A stretch of DNA of 64,000 bases from Ricordea florida (GCA_949710005.1 OX453283.1:19273004-19337003); one strand, 5' to 3'. Counted from the first letter of the stretch, positions 1-11,083 are shown. Notes: generated by a model not told the origin, from the sequence alone. Made by a program: numbers and translations.

Positions 1-2213
1 GAGTCTGCCGAAATTTGCATATCTTGTAAGCCGTCTTTCTAAGATAAAATAAGACACAGAAATCAGTTCTTGTTAATTTTATTGAGTCCTAATCTTGTTA
101 TCATGCTCTAGATTGTAAAATTGAACATTTTGTTAGAAAGCCAATCAATAATCCTGAAATTTTAAGAAAACAAGTTAGTTTTTCACTATTCTGGTGATAA
201 ATTGATAGGTTTTGAATTTTTTAATCAGTAACTAATACATTAAATATTAACTTTCTCATTGTCAAAAGTTGGCAAATTTTCTAAGCTTTCAGAAAATGTA
301 TAGGTCTTGGGGGTTTCCTTGAAAGCTTGCAAGAAATAAAAGGCTTTTCTGTAGTGATGTCAAAACTACGGCAAAATTGTGAGAAAAACTCAGAAAGAAA
401 AGGGTTAACCGGCCATCCTTCGGATTTCGACAAGTTTCAACCGTGAAGTGAGGTGAAGTGTGGATTTTCTGAGATCAGAGTTCATGTTTCAGCTCACTTC
501 GACGTCGTATGTTTTAAAATTACAATGTCTACTAAACGAATTATTTACATACAATAGCAACACCGGTCGGGTAAACATGAACTGCAGTGAGCTACAGCGT
601 ATACCGTGCGGATGAAATTGTGAATGAAAGCGCAAGTAACTGCAGATTAAATCATAAGAATCGTATTTTCATTCATCGTAAATGAGAAAGATGACGTTCA
701 CAATGTTATACGACTTGGGTTTACAACGTTAAACCACTTTCATCAGGCTGCAATTCTGTGCAATTGTTTACATTAGGTTTATGAATTCCCAATGATGGCT
801 TGTGAGATACATGTACGGTAAAGGTCTACCGCAACATTCTTCACTTCGCTACCTGAAAAATACACGCAAAGTGGGTGTATGAATAACAAAGGATTTCTTT
901 TTTCTTCGAAATACACGCAATTCGCGTGTAATTGAGGTGCGTGTAAAAGTGCGCGTAAAAAATTATGAGCGCGTAAGGTCCCTCTTTTACACGCATTTTA
1001 CACGCGCGAAAGTGCTGCAGTCCCTCTGGCCTGTACTGTATTACTGAAGGCTATTTTAGGCATTTAGACTCCTTTCTTTATATGTAATATCTATAATCAA
1101 AAGAATATTTGCCCCGTATCAGTCATATTAACATAATCAAAAGCCTATACAGTGATAAACTTTCTGTATAAGAAAACATTTTTCCAAGAAAGAATGTAAA
1201 GAATGTCTGAAATATAAGATTTTTAATATTGTAGTTGTAATGACATCATAACACACTTGAGTAAAATTCAATTATGCAATGCGATCTTCGTGAATTTCAC
1301 AGTGTTGCCACAAGATTTAATTACAAGAACCATTTATCATTTTTATATACTGCCCAAAAAATTTTGGAAATCTATCAAGTTCCCATCGTCCAAATTTCAG
1401 GACTTTTTGATAAAACTACACAGTGGAGTTAGGAATTACAGTTTAGTAGACTCCTGCTGCAAATTTGGACACCAAGCCAAGCCTGTTCCTCTGTTAGACT
1501 GTACATTAGCTTTGATTGGAGGAATGACAGCAAACCAATTCAAAACAGTCACTTTAGCCTCTAAGAATATTTTAATTAATTTTTCAAAATGAATAGGCAC
1601 AAGCCTAGTTTTAACACTTGCCTACTTGCATACAGCTGAGGGATGAAACAACCCTAAACCACCACTAAGTTGTAATAAATTTTCTAGCTGATAAAATACA
1701 CTTTTTGCCTCAAAGGGCCATTGAACATCCTTTGACAACAAAACTTGTCACTTCCATAATTAGCATGAAAATTCAAAGGTGGCTTCTTTAGTCCTGTTTC
1801 TTATGAAATGATACTGTGAGGTCATTTATTCATTAATCTTGAACACCACTTTCGGCCAGATTGCAGAATACCCGGCCCAATAAATGTCTTAAAAAACTGC
1901 CCCCGGAGTCCCGCAGTCCACAGTGGCATGATAGAGAAAATGATATTCATATAAACAACTCTGTTGCTAAACCATGCCTCAACCAAAAGAAATAAATGTT
2001 GATTCATTCCCTTGTTATTCTGTTTCCACAAACTGAAAAAATAAATAAGGATTAACAAACAGCAAAGACTAATTTCTGCATTGTGAATGTAACCTTACAT
2101 ACTTCACGGAGGAGCAAGCTTATCAATGAACATGTTGTACTAAATTTACAAAAGAATCCATAAAAATCTATGTAACTCATCCTGGGTTGCAAAATGTCTG
2201 TTCACCATTATTA
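1..2213. other. Flank with no recognisable gene
   Basis: I see no convincing coding region. Open stretches such as 1257-1592 (+) and 1822-2058 (-) are short, low in complexity and match no family I know. Positions 851-1012 are rich in CGCGTGTAA-type words and their complement TTACACGC, giving imperfect foldback potential. Confidence 0.5.
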
Positions 2214-2231
2214 TTAGGGTTAGGGTTAGGG
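2214..2231 (+). repeat. Interstitial telomere-like array (TTAGGG)3
   Basis: Three perfect TTAGGG units sit directly before a 69-bp tandem repeat. TTAGGG is the telomere repeat of cnidarians and vertebrates. With only three units this could be chance or a break-repair scar. Confidence 0.6.
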
Positions 2232-2385
2232 TGGCAGTGTGTTTTACCGCTTGCCATTTAACAATATTTTTTCTCCCTAACACGGGACTACAGACTGCAG
2301 TGGCAGTTCATTTCACCGCTTGCCCTTTAACAATTTTTATTTATCCACTACGAGACTGCGGACCACGATGGCAGTTCATTTCACA
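2232..2385 (+). repeat. 69-bp degenerate tandem repeat, about 2.2 copies
   Basis: Units begin at 2232, 2301 and 2369. Each opens with TGGCAGT and shares a core around CCGCTTGCC followed by TTTAACAAT. The third copy is cut off after about 17 bases. Confidence 0.7.
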
Positions 2386-2564
2386 CTACGATTAGTGGGC
2401 TGGGTATTCTGCAATTGCTCCCAAATTTCATGTTACCTTTCATCTACCTACAAGTACATAATGATTTGTACGTAAATATTTCTTCTTTTTATTTTGGTCC
2501 ACGATTTTTCTTTTCAAAGTGTCTCAAATTGTAGTTGGTCAACAGCTAATCGTCCCCACATCTT

Positions 2565-3533
2565 AAGTCTACTACTACTACTCCTTTTGATCAGGACTTA
2601 CCAATTTAGAAGCCCTTGTCGCGAATACCGTCACGAGAGCAGGACTATTCCAATTCCGAACGGCATCTAGTGAGACAAAGAAGCTTAGAGGTTAAGAGAG
2701 TCCTGCATATAAACGTGCTAAACGGGCAGAACGAAAATATGGGTAAGATTTCCGCACAGGTCCCTACTTCATTATGCATTCTGTAACTATACTATTTCGT
2801 TCTTCGAACACAAGAAATATTTGCACGTGCATTATAGCAGACAAGACAGCTTCAACATGCATAATGAGTAGGGACCCGTGCCGGAAATCTTACCAAAATA
2901 TGCAACGCTGCTACCCTGGCAACAAAAGGGAAACCCTGGAAAACCCTGCTAAGATGAACGCCGAGATGTGAAGGCGCAGTCGACAAGCGTAAGGTCTAAC
3001 ATGGAGAAGGACACACCACAGGACAGCACTCGCCAGAAGGCCGTGGTTGGGAATAACAACCCAAGATTAGAACAGAGAATACGAGACAAAAACCTTACAC
3101 AATCTGCGATGGGGAAATTAATTAGCTTGAGGATCGAGTCAAGAATCGGTGGTTCGCAGTACAACGGTAAGCTGACTTACCAGGGTGAAAGTAGTCTTCG
3201 TACTTCGCAATTCTCTCACTTTCCTTACAGCTTGACAGCGTTTAAACAGGCAGTATAAGAGAGCATAAGTAACACATCAGCTTTTAAGTTGCCTTTTTAT
3301 CCGACCTGCGTTATCAAATAAGATAAAATCAAACAAAACTGGAGGCACGCTGCACCGAAAGCTAACAACTAAACTGATCACGACTCCCGCTCGTCCCCAA
3401 TACCGCCCGGCCATGTGAACCTCGGCAAACCTCAGCTGGAAACGCCTTGCAACTCATTCTATGTAGAGACACAGGTAGCCCAAGCTTACAGGTAGTGTTT
3501 ATTAACGGTCATTAACTGGAGATTATTTTTAAA
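2565..3533 (+). repeat. Dispersed repeat, inverted partner at 32268-33050
   Basis: This stretch is recognisably the reverse complement of 32268-33050. Shared marks include the run of ACT triplets near 2570, the tract around AGGACTATTCCAATTCCGAA and the tract around TGTAGAGACACAGGTAGCCC near 3460. Open frames here (2968-3258 and the opposite strand) are not conserved as proteins in the other copy. The MITE at 2742-2894 is present here and absent from the partner. Confidence 0.65.
2734..2902. mobile_element. MITE copy 1, 8-bp TSD
   Basis: A 153-bp element (2742-2894) has terminal inverted repeats starting GGTAAGATTTCCGCACAGG. It is flanked by the direct repeat AAAATATG at 2734-2741 and 2895-2902. 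An 8-bp target duplication is typical of hAT or P superfamily elements. No protein is encoded. Related copies lie at 6002-6161 and 35589-37474. Confidence 0.85.
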
Positions 3534-3659
3534 ATTTTCAACCTCGAATATTGCATTTCTAGCCTTCTGATTTGCTCGCTCAATCTCGGCTATTACTCGG
3601 GCTACTACCACAGGTAGCCGAAGTCTAGGTTCACCTTTTCGGTCTATCAGCCTATCTAT

Positions 3660-3668
3660 CTATCTATC
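3660..3668 (+). repeat. Short CTAT microsatellite
   Basis: A few CTAT units follow CAGC around 3645-3668. It is a minor landmark only. Confidence 0.4.
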
Positions 3669-3971
3669 GACAACGTCGAAAATCGGACTACCCACAGAGG
3701 CCTTTGGCTATTGCTATTATGAAAACGAGGCTGCGCACGAGGTCATCAAGTTATTGCACCATCGATGCTGGATGCGAAAGATGTGTAATCTGCTGATGTT
3801 TGGGTTTCTCCTTGGAATGCTCACGTTCGCGGTTGACCTACCAAAAACTACAACAGTGAGCACTTTTTGGCCAGGTCGTTCCGCGAACTCAAAGAGAACT
3901 CTATGAAAGCAAACTATGAAGCTATGACAAACTCTGAACTATCTTTGAAAGCCAATGTTATGCACATGAAT

Positions 3972-5460
3972 AATACTAACTCTTGTGAACGATGACTTTA
4001 TTACCTTGAATGAGCAAACCATAATTTACGGCTTCACGAGTAATCTTAGAGAACACCTTGGCTTAAACCTCTGCCTAATAATCGCCAAGTATTACATCTA
4101 CTTCGCTTCAAGAGAGAAGGAACCCTACTACTTCGAAGCTTTCCTTGTCTATTTAAAGAGCAAATTGGCCATCGAGAAAAGTAAAGTAATATCGCAAATC
4201 AATTCTTAAACTTAATGCAAGTTGTTCATGTGGAGAAATTATGGACACGCACGCGCAATAAATAGGGGATTAAGATTGGGTAATCAAACAAACATGGCCG
4301 TCTCAAGAAGAGACTTTGTAGGGACCAAAACAAAAAAAAACATTCTAACCTCTCACCGTTTCAATAATTGCAGAATGTTGCATCTTTTCCGCGTCCACTA
4401 TTCAGCTAACTCAAAATTGCCATAAGAAATAAGACACGGTAAAATATAATGATCACGGTTTTGTTCCAGAAAGAAAACCACCAAAAGTCCACGAATCGCC
4501 CACATGTTGTCTCTAATTTCACAAAGAGGGAGGCTTACTAAAATCCGGTTCCCAGCGATAGTAGAAGAGGTATCCAAAATGTTGCATCTCTTTTCCCCTT
4601 TCCAAACGATGTTCGTTGAGTAACAACCAACAGAAATACTTCAAAACAAATATCTGCTGCGGTTTTGAGACTTATTTTCGCTTAAATTTGCGTTGCTAAC
4701 TTCCCTCGAAAGCGTGACAGGAAGCGAATATTCTAAGAAAAAACGCATCACTCGAGCGTCTTTCCAGTGTTGCTTTTGAAATGAAAACAATAAACTTTGT
4801 AACCGCTTCTCCTAGTTTCCAAGCTTCAAAGTTGCTTTCGATTTTCTTGACCGAGCAAATCTGGGACAATAAATAAACCAGCAAACACGCAAGTATTGCT
4901 TCTATTAATTTCTTTAATAGCGATATAATACGTTCTACGGTAAAAAGTCGTCCTCCCTCGATTGTTTTCCGCCTCCGCTTCTTTTCCTGGGTGAAATCGG
5001 CGGTGGAAAGGCAGTCAAGCGCTCGAAAGAATCCTTCTGAATGTTGACTTCTCTTACTTCTCGCCGCCATGTAGAATTTTAGCTTTCGCGATGACGTAAG
5101 GGTGCTTATCCAATGGAGAGCGAGAATGTCACTGTTTTGATTGGCAGGTCGCGGGAGCTCCTAAAATTAAACTCCTCCCCCTCATGTCCACAATTTCTCC
5201 ACATGTTTCACTTTTTTCATGTGAGTAATAGATTCCACACAACTATTCTAAAGCAAGGCCTAACGGTAATAACACGCACGTACGTAGTTTCTGTGTAAGT
5301 AGCTTTCTATTTATTTATTTACTTATTTTCTCTTTTCTGTAAGTAGTTTTCTTTTCTTTTCGTTTAAACGTGTAAGTAACGTTATGTCTATTCAATCTTT
5401 GTAATTGTTGTAAATCATAAATCAATAAAGAAGAAAGAAAAAAAAAATACTAACTCTTGT
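3972..5460 (+). mobile_element. 5'-truncated LINE with 15-bp TSD
   Basis: The 15-bp direct repeat AATACTAACTCTTGT occurs at 3972-3986 and 5446-5460. Between them lies a retrotransposon end: a frame at 3985-4209 resembling the C-terminus of a LINE reverse transcriptase protein (weak, from memory of the family), then a 3' region ending in ATCAATAAAGAAGAAAG and a poly-A run abutting the second TSD. The poly-A tail and long TSD are classic target-primed integration marks. A second element (4227-5205) appears to be nested inside. Confidence 0.7.
4227..5205. mobile_element. Candidate inverted-repeat element nested in the LINE
   Basis: CATGTGGAGAAATT at 4227-4240 is matched in reverse complement at 5192-5205, and the match extends to about 20 bp with one mismatch. 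No clean target duplication was found. The 124-codon minus-strand frame at 4696-5070 has no family I recognise. A DNA transposon is likely but unproven. Confidence 0.4.
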
Positions 5461-6001
5461 ATTGTCAGGTACTTTTGTCACCGGGATCTAAAAGCTGAAG
5501 TTAATACATGAATTTTATACAGCGACAAGACAGACGCGTCGTTGGATGCCTCTAGTCAACAATTTGTGCAAGACAACATTACGCGAATAAAGGAGGTTAT
5601 AAGGATTTTTTTTTCATCTAATTTAAATTTTGGTAGCATTTTTGGATGAAGTTTTCTCAGTTACGGTCTGTCTCATGCGTGGTCGCGTGGAAAGTAGTTG
5701 AAAGACAAAGACTTGACAATAAAAGCGTGATAAGGCTCAAAGTTTGATTACGCTTGCAGGTGAAACGGTTGACGTTACAAAGGTTGCTAGACATAATGTT
5801 ATTTTAAGACTGTTTCTGAGATCCATTGAACTTGTTGTCTGTTTATAATAAAGTTCTTGGTAATTATGAACGCAAAGAAGTCTGGGTTTTGGTCGAGTGT
5901 CGTGGGTAACATGTCGAGGGTAATTCAAAAAGAACCAAATAATAATAAATAAAATAATCATACTTTAAAAAGAATTAAAAATTAATATAAAAATATAATA
6001 T
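5461..6001. other. No recognisable gene
   Basis: AT-rich sequence with only short open frames. I see nothing supportable here. Confidence 0.5.
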
Positions 6002-6161
6002 GGAAAAATTTCCGCACAGGTCCTACTCATTATGCATGCTAAAGCTGTCTTGTCTGGTGTAGTCGGTGTAATGCACGTGCAAATATTTCTTGTGTTCGAA
6101 GAACGGAATAGTATAGTTACAGAATGCATAATAAAGTAGGAACCTGTGCGGAAATCTGACC
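6002..6161. mobile_element. MITE copy 2
   Basis: This has the same ends as copy 1 (TTTCCGCACAGG inward and CCTGTGCGGAAAT at the far end), with the interior in the opposite orientation. No exact 8-bp duplication could be seen at the flanks, so the site has decayed or was rearranged. Confidence 0.75.
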
Positions 6162-6684
6162 CAGATATCCTTAGCGAGCATATTTTGAGTATTTAATGCA
6201 CCACTTACGACCTATAAATTCAAATTTATTTTAAACTTTATAGTACTATTCGCTGTACCAGCTGAAGAAAATACTTTTTTTACTCTCAATCGAAAATTAT
6301 TGCATGAGCTCCAGACTCGTGTCAATTTCTGGGCCTTATGTTAGCACTTTCCAACCGTGTTTTACAGAATTTAAATATTCTGTAATCTCAGAGCATGAGA
6401 CACACACCTTAGAATTTATTGGATGCCTGATAACCTTCTTTTTTCGCGACCCGTTTGCCATTTGTGTTCCACTTTGCCCGGAATACACCAAAAATATGCA
6501 AGAGCAAATAGAACAAAGACACGTGTTCATCGAACTTGAGAGATAGTACATGTGTAAATAACTACAAACTTTTGAAAGGCTTTTTGTTTTATCTGAGACC
6601 ACTTTCCTTGGTTGAGGCCCTGTTGGGGTAAATGATGGCTCTGAAACGGCGTCACGACGGAGCTGAAATGACGACGAACGACGA

Positions 6685-6689
6685 GCCGC
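6685..6689 (+). repeat. Left target-site duplication GCCGC
   Basis: GCCGC directly precedes the left inverted repeat and is repeated directly after the right one. Confidence 0.8.
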
Positions 6690-6806
6690 AGTAGGGGAAA
6701 ATTGCCGATTCTGGCACAAAATAAAAAAATGTAAAATAAAAAATCAATTTTATTTTTATCTGCCAGATTCTGGCCCAAAATAAAAAAATAATTATGGTTT
6801 AAAGAA
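6690..6806 (+). repeat. Left terminal inverted repeat, 117 bp
   Basis: It is the exact reverse complement of 22939-23055 as far as I can read it. It contains a 24-bp direct repeat (6707-6730 and 6766-6789) beginning GATTCTGGC with one mismatch. The start AG is typical of Polinton ends. Its inner edge lies only 23 bp before the polymerase start codon, so it must hold much of that gene's promoter. Confidence 0.95.
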
Positions 6807-6829
6807 TTGTGCCAGAATTAACAATTAAT

Positions 6830-9800
6830 ATGGATGACCAATTGAAGAGTAAAAATCTTTTGGAACTTATAAAAAAAGCCATAAGCGAAAATGGTAAAAG
6901 TTTGAAAAGACTAATAGTAAAACAACTAAAAATTATTGAAGAAGAAGGGAAAAAAATGCCAGAAAAGAAATTATTAAAATTTTTACGCAAAACTCCAGAA
7001 ATTGCTGCGGCTTTTAATAATATAACAAACAAATCACAAAGAATAATTACAGGCAAGTTAATACCTGGACTTAATATTCCAGAAATTGTTGGAGCTACCA
7101 CTAATGTCGCAAACAAACCACAAGGAATAATTATGGATGGGGCAATACCTGAAATTAATATTCCCATTCTAAAACCTTCTAAACCTATTTCTCAACCAGC
7201 AAGAAAAGTTTACAAATCGATAACTAAAGAAATTAACAAGTTGGAAGATTGGATGCAATCTTATATAACTGAACCAGACAAAAAGATTGTGAATAAAAGA
7301 TTTGATGGTTTGAAGAAAAAGGTTAACCGAGTATTTAAGATAAAGAATGAGAAATCATTTTCCAATCTAATCAATAAAAACATATCTGAACTTACTAATA
7401 ACAAACCAATAAAACCTAAAAGAAAGGTAAATATTTCTGATAGTGTGAGAGATGAATTGAATGAAAGGGCTAACCGATTTACTCCAAGACAAAATCAAAC
7501 AGCATTGAAAGGATACTTGAAAACATATAGGATAGATGGTCGAAAAAGGCAGGGACCATATAAATTTATTAATAAAATAAAACCAAAAGTTTTAGATCTT
7601 ATTAATAAGCAAAAGAAGCCCATCAAAATAAAGTTCATCTTTACCTGCAAATTCATAAAAAGAGATTCTGATGATGATAGTGTTTCTTATATTGAACAAT
7701 CAGGTTACTTTCATTCAAAAAATATGGAAATAATAACAGAAGCAACTGATTTTTCTGAATTATACGATACAATGACAAATTACTTACTCGGCCAGGTTGA
7801 AGAGTTTCAAAAATTAGGTTCTGGATGGGAATTTGACCAGGTGGAATACTTTGATACTTACATAGATCCTTATGAACCTTTATCTGGAAGCTCCTATATT
7901 CCATTACCACGAATATTGGAATTAAAGAAAGCAATTATAAACGTCAAAAATGAGAATGACCATGAATGTTTTAAGTGGGCAATAACCTCCGCCGTATTTC
8001 CAAAACAAAAAAATCCGCAAAGACTAGATAAACAAATGAGAGAAGATTCTAAGAATTTTAACTTCAAAGGAATTGAGTTCCCCACCAAATTGAAAGATAT
8101 TGATAAGTTTGAAAAACAAAATCCCTACTATACAATTAATGTTCACGGATTTGATAAAGATACAAAAAAAGTATATCCTCTGAGAATAAGCAAGAAACAA
8201 AACGGATTTTTGATTGAATTACTTCTAATAACGAGTGAAGAAGGAAATAGTCATTATTGTTTGATAAAGAATTTTAGCAGGCTTGTTTCGAAGCAAAAAA
8301 ATAATAACCAACACGAGCTTAAATTTTGCAAAAGATGTTATAATTCATTTCAAACAGTAAAATTATTAGAAAAACATCTCGAATATTGCTCCAAAAATGA
8401 AGAAGTTAAGATTAATATGCCAAAAGATGAAGATGGCAATCCAAAGTATATTAATTTCTATAATTATTGCAGAAAAATGAGAGTGCCATTTGCTGTATAT
8501 GCAGATTTTGAGAGCTTTTTAAGGAAAATACATACCTGTTCGCCAAATGAAAGTAATAGTTTTACTAATCAATACCAGAAACATAAAGCATCAGGTTTCT
8601 GCTATCTAATAAAGTTTTTTGATGATGAATTAATTCCACCCAAACTTGTTCAATATACAGCCAAATCCGAAGATGATGATATTGCGCAGATATTTGTTGA
8701 TAATTTAGAGCAGGATATTAAGAAAATTTATAATAATACAAAATACCGCAAAAAAGTGGAGAATATGACAGAAATGGATAAAAAAGAATATGAAAATGCT
8801 ACTCACTGCCATATATGCGAAGAAAAATTAGGAGAAGATAAGGTCATAGATCACTGCCATCTTACAGGAAAGTACAGAGGAGCGGCTCATAACGAATGCA
8901 ACTTAAATTATAAGATTCCAAAGTTCTTTCCTGTAATATTTCACAACCTATCTGGATATGATGCTCATCTTTTTATTAAAAATCTTGGTGTAACAGAAGG
9001 TAAAATAAATTGTATACCTAATAATGAAGAAAAGTATATTTCTTTTACAAAACAGATTGTGGTTAATATATTTACAAATAAAAAAGGAGAACAAATTGAG
9101 GTGAAGAGAGATATTAGGTTCATTGATTCATTTAGATTTATGCCAAGCGGTCTTGGCAATTTAGTTGTTAATCTTACAAAATGCGGAAAATGCGAGGCAT
9201 GCAAACCAGGCTATTGTATTAAGAGATACAAAGAAAATGAAAAGATTGTTCATTACAAAGGCATTGGTGATTGCAAAAAATGCAAGAATTGTTTATTATC
9301 GAAAAGTGAATGCCTTTCACCAAAGGATAAAAACATGCGCGAAACTAAAAAGTTTTTTAAAGGTGAAGAATTAGAGCTATTGATGAGAAAGGGCGTATTT
9401 CCTTATGAATGTTTTGACAAATTTACAAAACTCAGCGAAACCAAGCTTCCACCAAAAGATGAATTCTACTCTAAACTAAACGACGAAGAAATAAAAGAAG
9501 ACGATTACCTGCACGCACAAAATGTATGGAAAACCTTCAAAATGAAAACAATGAGAGAATACCACGATTTGTATCTCAAGACTGATGTGTTACTTTTAGC
9601 AGATGTATTTGAGAACTTTAGAGATGTTTGCCAAAAGAATTATGGTTTAGACCCCGCCCACTATTATACTGCGCCGGGACTGGCTTGGGACGCGGCATTA
9701 AAGTACACAAAAGTAAAGTTAGAGTTACTAACCGATGTTGAAATGCTGCTTATGATTGAGAAAGGCATACGAGGCGGCGTCTCTATGATCTCTACCAGAT

Positions 9801-11083
9801 ATGGGAAAGCAAATAACTCATACATGGGAAAATATGATCCTAATCTACCTAAAATTTTTATCCAATATCTAGACGCAAATAATTTGTATGGTGGGGGAAT
9901 GAGTAGGCCTTTACCCACCCACGGTTTTAGATGGATGACTGATCAAGAATTCGAAAACTGGGAAAATACCCCCTGCATACTAGAGGTTGATTTAGAATAT
10001 CCAGCCCGCCTTCATGATTTGCACAATGATTATCCTCTAGCCCCGGAGAGGCTTGTAGTTAATAAAGTGGAGAAATTAATCCCAAATCTAAACAATAAGG
10101 TAAAGTATGTTGTCCATCGCGAAACACTAAAACTTTATCAATCCTTGGGATTGAAAGTTACAAAAATCCATAGGGGAATTACATTTGAAGAGTCCGAATG
10201 GTTAAAACCTTACATTAAATTAAATACTGACTTAAGAGCAAAAGGAAATAACGATTTTGAGAAAGATTTTTTCAAGTTAATGAATAATTCTGTGTTTGGT
10301 AAAACAATGGAAAACATTAGAAAAAGGGTTGATATTAAATTAGTAACAAATCAAAAAGACGCAAAAAAATTAATAACAAAACCTAATTATCAACATCGTA
10401 CTATCTTTTGTGAAAATCTTGTGGCCATTCATATGAAGAAAACAAAGTTAGTATTCAATAAACCCGTTTACTTAGGCATGTGCATTCTAGATTTAAGTAA
10501 AACAATAATGTTCGACTTTCATTATAATTATATCAAACCAAAGTATGGGGAAAAGTCTAAATTGCTTTTTACAGATACGGATAGTCTTGCATATTTAATA
10601 GAAACGGAAGATTTCTACAAGGACATTGCTGCAGATGTGGAGGAAAGGTTTGACACTTCTAATTTCCCCGCAAACCATCGATCAGGTATTAAGACAGATA
10701 AAAACAAAAAAGTTATTAATATGTTCAAAGATGAGGCGGGAGGAAAACAAATATCGGAATTTGTTGGCCTAAGAGCCAAGCTTTACTCATACAGGACGGA
10801 TGAAGGTGAAGAGATAAAAAAGGGTAAAGGGGTAAAAACACCAGTATTAAAAAAGACAATAAGCTTTGATGATTACAAAAATTGTCTTTTCAATAAACAA
10901 CGACAAATGAGAAAGATGAATGTATTTAGAAGTCGTTTGCATGATGTTTATACCGAAACTATTAACAAAGTTGCACTTTCTTTTGATGATGATAAGAGAA
11001 TAATTTGTGAAGATGGAATAAATACTTTTGCCTATGGGCATTATCGCTGCAAAACAGAATCTGGCGGCAACTTAGTATCATAA
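6830..11083 (+). CDS. polB: Protein-primed family B DNA polymerase with endonuclease VII-like module
   Basis: This is the replicase that copies the element from its inverted repeats by protein priming. I chose ATG 6830 (1417 residues) because the frame upstream offers only GTG. In order there are a basic N-terminal region with an imperfect internal repeat near residues 63-112, then a C2HC-type finger starting at Cys500. Exonuclease motif I follows with Asp559 in YADFES, then an HNH/endonuclease VII-like zinc module (CHIC...IDHCH...CN) from about residue 660, and a Cys-rich insert at 785-828. Polymerase motif A is at Asp1015 (LDANNLYG), motif B at 1152-1157 (NNSVFG) and motif C at 1249-1251 (DTD). 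The length is typical of cnidarian Polinton polymerases. The 3' end overlaps the antisense integrase gene by 43 bp. Confidence 0.95.
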   Translation: MDDQLKSKNLLELIKKAISENGKSLKRLIVKQLKIIEEEGKKMPEKKLLKFLRKTPEIAAAFNNITNKSQRIITGKLIPGLNIPEIVGATTNVANKPQGIIMDGAIPEINIPILKPSKPISQPARKVYKSITKEINKLEDWMQSYITEPDKKIVNKRFDGLKKKVNRVFKIKNEKSFSNLINKNISELTNNKPIKPKRKVNISDSVRDELNERANRFTPRQNQTALKGYLKTYRIDGRKRQGPYKFINKIKPKVLDLINKQKKPIKIKFIFTCKFIKRDSDDDSVSYIEQSGYFHSKNMEIITEATDFSELYDTMTNYLLGQVEEFQKLGSGWEFDQVEYFDTYIDPYEPLSGSSYIPLPRILELKKAIINVKNENDHECFKWAITSAVFPKQKNPQRLDKQMREDSKNFNFKGIEFPTKLKDIDKFEKQNPYYTINVHGFDKDTKKVYPLRISKKQNGFLIELLLITSEEGNSHYCLIKNFSRLVSKQKNNNQHELKFCKRCYNSFQTVKLLEKHLEYCSKNEEVKINMPKDEDGNPKYINFYNYCRKMRVPFAVYADFESFLRKIHTCSPNESNSFTNQYQKHKASGFCYLIKFFDDELIPPKLVQYTAKSEDDDIAQIFVDNLEQDIKKIYNNTKYRKKVENMTEMDKKEYENATHCHICEEKLGEDKVIDHCHLTGKYRGAAHNECNLNYKIPKFFPVIFHNLSGYDAHLFIKNLGVTEGKINCIPNNEEKYISFTKQIVVNIFTNKKGEQIEVKRDIRFIDSFRFMPSGLGNLVVNLTKCGKCEACKPGYCIKRYKENEKIVHYKGIGDCKKCKNCLLSKSECLSPKDKNMRETKKFFKGEELELLMRKGVFPYECFDKFTKLSETKLPPKDEFYSKLNDEEIKEDDYLHAQNVWKTFKMKTMREYHDLYLKTDVLLLADVFENFRDVCQKNYGLDPAHYYTAPGLAWDAALKYTKVKLELLTDVEMLLMIEKGIRGGVSMISTRYGKANNSYMGKYDPNLPKIFIQYLDANNLYGGGMSRPLPTHGFRWMTDQEFENWENTPCILEVDLEYPARLHDLHNDYPLAPERLVVNKVEKLIPNLNNKVKYVVHRETLKLYQSLGLKVTKIHRGITFEESEWLKPYIKLNTDLRAKGNNDFEKDFFKLMNNSVFGKTMENIRKRVDIKLVTNQKDAKKLITKPNYQHRTIFCENLVAIHMKKTKLVFNKPVYLGMCILDLSKTIMFDFHYNYIKPKYGEKSKLLFTDTDSLAYLIETEDFYKDIAADVEERFDTSNFPANHRSGIKTDKNKKVINMFKDEAGGKQISEFVGLRAKLYSYRTDEGEEIKKGKGVKTPVLKKTISFDDYKNCLFNKQRQMRKMNVFRSRLHDVYTETINKVALSFDDDKRIICEDGINTFAYGHYRCKTESGGNLVS

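Noticed and set aside
2949..3258. Overlapping frames on both strands
   Set aside because: They lie in a dispersed repeat whose other copy does not preserve them.
4696..5070. 124-codon minus-strand frame
   Set aside because: It lies inside a probable transposon insert and has no recognisable domain, so I did not call it a gene.
6809..6829. Longer polymerase start at GTG
   Set aside because: Eukaryotic or viral translation here should use ATG; ATG 6830 is the first one in frame.
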